From NCBI GenBank assembly GCA_900757695.1, contig CAAEOU010000166.1, positions 1 to 9,716 of the forward strand: a DNA stretch of 9,716 bases. Reading direction: 5' to 3'. This DNA is from an uncultured Oscillospiraceae bacterium. Its GTDB lineage: Bacteria; Bacillota_A; Clostridia; Oscillospirales; Oscillospiraceae. Below are positions 6,081 to 9,716 of this stretch, in pieces (the stretch's first letter is position 1; every line of letters starts with the position of its first letter). Made by a program: the position numbers and the translations under genes. Below the pieces are notes generated by a model. That model was not told where the DNA came from. It did no database searches and was given only the letters and a program-made list of their open reading frames with translations.

Positions 6081-7856
6081 ATGAAAAAGAGACTTCTCGC
6101 CATGCTGCTTGCAGCTATGATGCTGGTTTCCCTGATCTCTGGCTGCGGCGGAACATCCAGTGAAGCGGCTTCGGCTGAAAAAAGCACGGCAGTGTCCGCA
6201 TCGGAGCCGGAAGCCCAGTCTGAGGCAGCGTCTGCCAATGACGATGCGGTTACCAGTGCGGCAGTGTCCGCATCGGCATCCACAGAGGAAACCGAAGCGC
6301 TTGCACCCGGCAGCTATCCGGTCACGCTCCCCATTTCCGATGACAGAATCGAGCTGGACTGGTATACCGGCGACATCGGCTATCTCTGGTCCATGATGGA
6401 TGACATCAGCGAAAACATCACCCTGCAGGAACTGGAAAAACGCACAAACGTCCATATCAACTGGACCTTTGCGGACTTTGACGGTAGCCAGTGTGCTCTG
6501 ATGATCGCATCCGGCGACTGGTGCGACGTCATCGACAATGCCAACCAGCAGTATCCCGGCGGCATTCAGGCGGGTGTCAACGACGGCGTATTCCTGCACC
6601 TGACCGATGCGATCAACGACTATATGCCCAATTATAAGGCCTATCTGGACGAGGATGAGGTGCTGCTCCGAAACTGCACGGATTTGGACGGCAACATCAA
6701 CTTCATTTCCAAGATCTATAAGGACAACGCGCCCGTTATGTGGGGCCCCATGATCCGGGCCGACTGGGCCGAGGAGCTGGGCTACAACGTCAGCGATATC
6801 ACCACCTATGACGATTGGCACAACGTGATGATGGACATGAAGCAGGAGTATAACATGGGTAATGGCGTACTCCGGCTGCTCAACTCCGGTGTGAACATTT
6901 ATGGCGGCATGACCTACGGCTACGGCGTAAACGGTCAGCTTTGGGTCAGCGACAATGAATATCCCCTCTATGCTCAGGAGGGAACTGTTAAGATGGCAAC
7001 GGTAGAGGACGGCTTCCGGGATTACCTTAAGATGATGCATCAGTGGTATGAGGACGGTCTGATCACCACCGACTTCCTGAGCATCAGCGACCGTAATATG
7101 TTTGATGCCGGCGAGGCGACCGGTGACTACGGTATCTTCTACGGCAATGTCAACCATATCCCCAACCTCTACGGTCAGGCCGAGGACGAGAATTTCGCAA
7201 TTGCGCCTCTGACCGAGCCTACCATCAACAAGGGCGATCAGGTGATGTTCTCCGGCAGCACCTACAGCCGCTTCTCCGACAGCAGTTTGGCAATTCTGGC
7301 GGATACTGAGTATCTGGAGGAAATCTGCCGGTTTACCGACTACCTGTTCTCCGACGAGGGCGCGACCCTGATGAACTACGGCATCGAGGGCACCAGCTAT
7401 GACGTGGTGGACGGCGAAATCGTGCTCAACAAGGACTGGTTTGATGACTGTCCGAATATGCCCCGAGCAGGCAACTATAATGACGTTCGCACCGGCATGC
7501 TGGGCGCAGGTATCTATACCTGCCTGCTGGATTACTTCGGCTTCTACAACAACTACTATACAGAGGTTCAGAAGGAAACCCAGACCGTATGGGTCAGCAA
7601 TGCTCCCGCAACGCTGGCGGAATCCTGGGAGATGCCCACCTATGTGACCAACTACATCTCCGTGGATGACAACACTACTGCCAACACCCATCTGACGGAT
7701 ATCGGTACCTATATCAGCGAAATGATCCCTGCATTCATTCTTGGCCAGAAGGACATCGACGCAGAGTGGGATGCCTTTGTAGAAAAGCAGTACAATATGG
7801 GGCTACAGACTGTTCTGGATATTTATCAGGCAGGCTACGATGCATATTGGGCATAA
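6081..7856 (+). CDS. Extracellular solute-binding lipoprotein, ABC-importer type (591 aa)
   Basis: Membrane-anchored receptor that should capture a small molecule outside the cell for an ABC importer. The start is positively charged (MKKR) with a hydrophobic stretch and a lipobox, I19-S20-G21-C22, so Cys22 should be lipidated. Residues 23-76 are a low-complexity Ala/Ser/Glu/Thr tether; the folded part follows, from about residue 79. Similarity is to the large family-1 binding proteins of Firmicutes (LplA-like): the internal stretch LFSDEGATLMNYGIEGTSY and the end FILGQKDIDAEWDAF...GLQTVLDIYQAGYDAY are typical. Many members bind sugars or oligosaccharides, but ligand prediction by family is unreliable. 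AGGAGG lies 8 nt before the ATG at 6081. No permease or ATPase gene is next to it; the next gene is an OYE flavoenzyme, so partners must lie outside the window, or the protein serves another importer or role. Confidence 0.92.
   Translation: MKKRLLAMLLAAMMLVSLISGCGGTSSEAASAEKSTAVSASEPEAQSEAASANDDAVTSAAVSASASTEETEALAPGSYPVTLPISDDRIELDWYTGDIGYLWSMMDDISENITLQELEKRTNVHINWTFADFDGSQCALMIASGDWCDVIDNANQQYPGGIQAGVNDGVFLHLTDAINDYMPNYKAYLDEDEVLLRNCTDLDGNINFISKIYKDNAPVMWGPMIRADWAEELGYNVSDITTYDDWHNVMMDMKQEYNMGNGVLRLLNSGVNIYGGMTYGYGVNGQLWVSDNEYPLYAQEGTVKMATVEDGFRDYLKMMHQWYEDGLITTDFLSISDRNMFDAGEATGDYGIFYGNVNHIPNLYGQAEDENFAIAPLTEPTINKGDQVMFSGSTYSRFSDSSLAILADTEYLEEICRFTDYLFSDEGATLMNYGIEGTSYDVVDGEIVLNKDWFDDCPNMPRAGNYNDVRTGMLGAGIYTCLLDYFGFYNNYYTEVQKETQTVWVSNAPATLAESWEMPTYVTNYISVDDNTTANTHLTDIGTYISEMIPAFILGQKDIDAEWDAFVEKQYNMGLQTVLDIYQAGYDAYWA
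6187..6276 (+). repeat. In-frame 18-bp direct repeat in the lipoprotein tether
   Basis: CGGCAGTGTCCGCATCGG occurs at 6187-6204 and again at 6259-6276, 72 bp (24 codons) apart and in frame, encoding an AVSAS segment twice. This suggests the Ala/Ser-rich tether grew by duplication and may vary in length between strains. Confidence 0.7.
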
Positions 7857-7869
7857 GAGCCCCCAGCCC

Positions 7870-7902
7870 GGCAGGGAGATGGAAGACATCCATTTCCCTG
7901 CC
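7870..7902 (+). other. 13-bp RNA hairpin between the lipoprotein and OYE genes
   Basis: GGCAGGGA (7870-7877), a G-T wobble (7878/7894) and ATGG (7879-7882) pair with CCAT (7890-7893) and TCCCTGCC (7895-7902) around a 7-nt loop. No T-tract follows, so it is not an intrinsic terminator. Hairpins after binding-protein genes often protect the upstream message from 3' decay, raising binding protein levels over the next gene; that role is inferred. Confidence 0.6.
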
Positions 7903-7931
7903 TCCGCAATCTGAAATTAGGAGCAATGTCT

Positions 7932-9716
7932 ATGGAAACGAAATTCCCCACCCTGTTATCCCCACTGGTCATTGGCAAGTATGTGGTAAAGAACCGCATG
8001 GAATCCGCCAATGCCATCCCCCATTTCCTGCAAAGTGCTGAAACCTATCCTGCGCCGGATACCATCACCTATTATGAGGATCTGGCAAAGAGCGGTGCAG
8101 CAATTGTTACAGTCAGTCCCTATTTCGGCAAAAAGGAAATTCAGCGGAAAGCGCCGTTGGGGGACGTATGCCGCTATCCCGTCTTTGACCGGGATGACCC
8201 TTCTGTAGAAAACTATATGTCCCAAATTGCAGAAATCATTAAATTCTATGGCGCCATGCCCTGTATCGGCGTTCGCCCTGATGAGCCGCCCGGCTATAAC
8301 GTGGTAGGCGGAAAAGTAGCTTGGGATCAGCACGAAGAAGCCGAAGAAGGCAAGGAAATCTCCGAAGCGCAGATCGAGGTCATGGTGGAGGATATCCGGG
8401 ATCGGGTTCGTTACCTCCATCGGAACGGCTTCCAGATGGCGTCCATTCCGCTGGCCTACGGCTGCTGTATGGCGTCCCGGTTCATGAACAGGAACCTGAA
8501 TACCAGAACGGACAAATTCGGCGGAAGTCTGGAAAATCGCTGCCGCATGGCGGTGATGGAGTGCAGAGCGGTGAAGGAAACCTGCCCGGATGTCCTGCTG
8601 GAGATCATCGTCAGCGGCGAGATGCCCGGTATGAGTCAGGAGGAAACCATCGAGTTTGTAAAGATGGTGGAGCCCTACGTGGATGTGGTGCAGATTCGTG
8701 CAGATACCTGCATGAATAGTCATCCCACGGGCTTTAACTCTTCGCGGGAAAACTATCTGGTCATTCCCTATGCCAGGGCTATGAAGGACGCCGGAATTCA
8801 GGCAAAGATCGAGGTGGTAGGCGGCTTCCACAACCCGGAGCATATGGAGCGCTTTTTGGCAGAGGGAACCTGCGACCTGATCTCCATGGGGCGCTCCTGG
8901 ATTTGTGACCCGGAGTATGGGAAGAAGATCTTCTCTGGCAATACCGAGGATATCATTCCCTGCGTTCGCTGCAACAAGTGCCACGTGCAGAATGAGACCG
9001 GTCCGTGGCTGAATGTCTGCTCGGTCAATCCCATTCACGGACTCCGGGCAAGAATCAGCCACATGGTGGATCCCTCCGGACTGAAAAAGCGGGTGGCGGT
9101 GATCGGCGGCGGCCCAGCGGGCATGATGGCAGCGCTGACCGCGGTGAAGCAGGGGCATACCGTGGATCTCTATGAAAAGAAGGATCATCTGGGCGGTCAG
9201 CTGTGTCATGCGGACTATAGCTCCTTTAAGTGGCCCCTGAAAGACTATAAAGAGTGGCTGATCCATCAGTGTGAAAAGAATGGCGTTCAGATCCACCTGA
9301 ACACGGTGATTGCTCCGGAGGCGCTGAAGGCCATGGGCTATGATGTGGTGTTTGCGGCGCTGGGCGTTCAGCCAAACCGGCTCCCGATTCCCGGTATCGA
9401 TGGGGAAAATGTGACCTTTGCGCTGGATGTCTACGGCAGACAGGAACAGCTGGGGCAGAACGTTGTGGTCATAGGCGGTGCGGAAACCGGCACGGAAACT
9501 GCGCTGTACTTAAGCGAGTGCGGACATACCGTTACCGTTCTTTCCCGTCAGAGCGAGATTGCCCCGGACTGTGACCGGATCCACTATCGTGAGGTGGTTC
9601 TGGACGCCTGTGCTGAGGCAAAGAACTTCCGCTTTATTTTGAATGCCGCCACAAAGGAAATTCGCCCGGACGGCGTGGTATACGCGGACAAGGACGGCGT
9701 TCGGCATACGGTCCCG
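7932..9716 (+). CDS. OYE-like flavo-iron-sulfur oxidoreductase, paralogue C, partial (595 aa seen, 3' end beyond the window)
   Basis: Third member of the same flavoenzyme subfamily. FMN TIM barrel over about residues 1-335 with HFLQSAETYP near the N-terminus and RTDKFGGSLENR after the active-site loop; iron-sulfur ligands Cys344, 347, 350 and 363; first Rossmann motif GGGPAG (392-397); second motif GGAETG (515-520), in which the middle glycine is Ala. Roughly 55-60 C-terminal residues, including the GDC FAD signature, are cut off. The active-site loop reads PLAYGCCMAS (Tyr176, Cys178, Cys179), different from both other paralogues and without the canonical His. Start at 7932: AGGAG lies 8 nt upstream and the N-terminus aligns with the paralogues; the ATG at 7926 is only 2 nt from AGGAG. 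It follows the solute-binding lipoprotein by 75 nt and is probably co-transcribed, linking capture and reduction. The protein most resembles paralogue A in the iron-sulfur region (CxxCHVxxxxGPW). The substrate is unknown. Confidence 0.9.
   Translation, partial: METKFPTLLSPLVIGKYVVKNRMESANAIPHFLQSAETYPAPDTITYYEDLAKSGAAIVTVSPYFGKKEIQRKAPLGDVCRYPVFDRDDPSVENYMSQIAEIIKFYGAMPCIGVRPDEPPGYNVVGGKVAWDQHEEAEEGKEISEAQIEVMVEDIRDRVRYLHRNGFQMASIPLAYGCCMASRFMNRNLNTRTDKFGGSLENRCRMAVMECRAVKETCPDVLLEIIVSGEMPGMSQEETIEFVKMVEPYVDVVQIRADTCMNSHPTGFNSSRENYLVIPYARAMKDAGIQAKIEVVGGFHNPEHMERFLAEGTCDLISMGRSWICDPEYGKKIFSGNTEDIIPCVRCNKCHVQNETGPWLNVCSVNPIHGLRARISHMVDPSGLKKRVAVIGGGPAGMMAALTAVKQGHTVDLYEKKDHLGGQLCHADYSSFKWPLKDYKEWLIHQCEKNGVQIHLNTVIAPEALKAMGYDVVFAALGVQPNRLPIPGIDGENVTFALDVYGRQEQLGQNVVVIGGAETGTETALYLSECGHTVTVLSRQSEIAPDCDRIHYREVVLDACAEAKNFRFILNAATKEIRPDGVVYADKDGVRHTVP

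Noticed and set aside
6063..7691. 542-codon open frame on the minus strand opposite the lipoprotein gene
   Set aside because: It is antisense to a gene with a clear lipobox, ribosome binding site and family motifs; the predicted protein is repetitive in Val/Ile/His/Gly, typical of a frame mirrored from a GC-rich gene.
482..9716. Assignment of the flavoenzymes as BaiCD, BaiH, BilR or FadH
   Set aside because: The active-site loops do not match those known enzymes, the iron-sulfur spacing differs from FadH, and no other bai gene is present, so a gene symbol would be a guess.

Overview
The window looks like a metabolic gene island from an anaerobic Clostridia-type Firmicute, possibly a gut Oscillospiraceae-like organism. 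That call is an inference. It rests on the moderately GC-rich coding sequence, strong AGGAGG-type ribosome binding sites, a Gram-positive lipoprotein signal, and several TMADH/BaiCD-type flavo-iron-sulfur reductases side by side. Six protein genes are visible, two of them cut by the window edges. No RNA gene, CRISPR array, insertion sequence or phage gene was seen.

Left part, minus strand, in transcription order: a LysR-family regulator (5757 to 4831), an intergenic region with a large dyad and two tandem promoter candidates, a 653-residue Old Yellow Enzyme (OYE)-like flavoenzyme (4588 to 2627), a second 679-residue paralogue (2521 to 482) and, 15 nt further on, the start of a short-chain dehydrogenase/reductase (SDR) that runs off the left edge (466 to 1). 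Right part, plus strand, diverging from the LysR gene: a 591-residue solute-binding lipoprotein (6081 to 7856), a 75-nt gap with a 13-bp hairpin, and a third OYE paralogue (7932 to the right edge, 595 residues seen).

All three flavoenzymes share one architecture: an N-terminal FMN TIM barrel, a four-Cys [4Fe-4S] motif, and a C-terminal double Rossmann unit for FAD and NAD(P)H. They also share an N-terminal H-[FY]-L-Q-x2-E-x-Y-P signature. They differ sharply in the barrel loop that carries catalytic residues in trimethylamine dehydrogenase (TMADH) and 2,4-dienoyl-CoA reductase (FadH). The second paralogue has also lost the glycines of its second dinucleotide-binding motif.

The working hypothesis is a capture-and-reduce pathway. 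The lipoprotein would bind an external compound, three specialised ene-reductases would act on unsaturated carbonyl (or related) intermediates, and the SDR would act on a ketone/alcohol step, under control of the divergent LysR protein. The gene set resembles the redox part of the bile-acid bai operon (two OYE-type enzymes plus an SDR), but no CoA ligase, dehydratase or CoA transferase is visible, and the substrate cannot be read from the sequence. The 323-bp divergent intergenic region holds a near-consensus sigma-A promoter for the lipoprotein operon plus several inverted repeats suited to LysR-type control.
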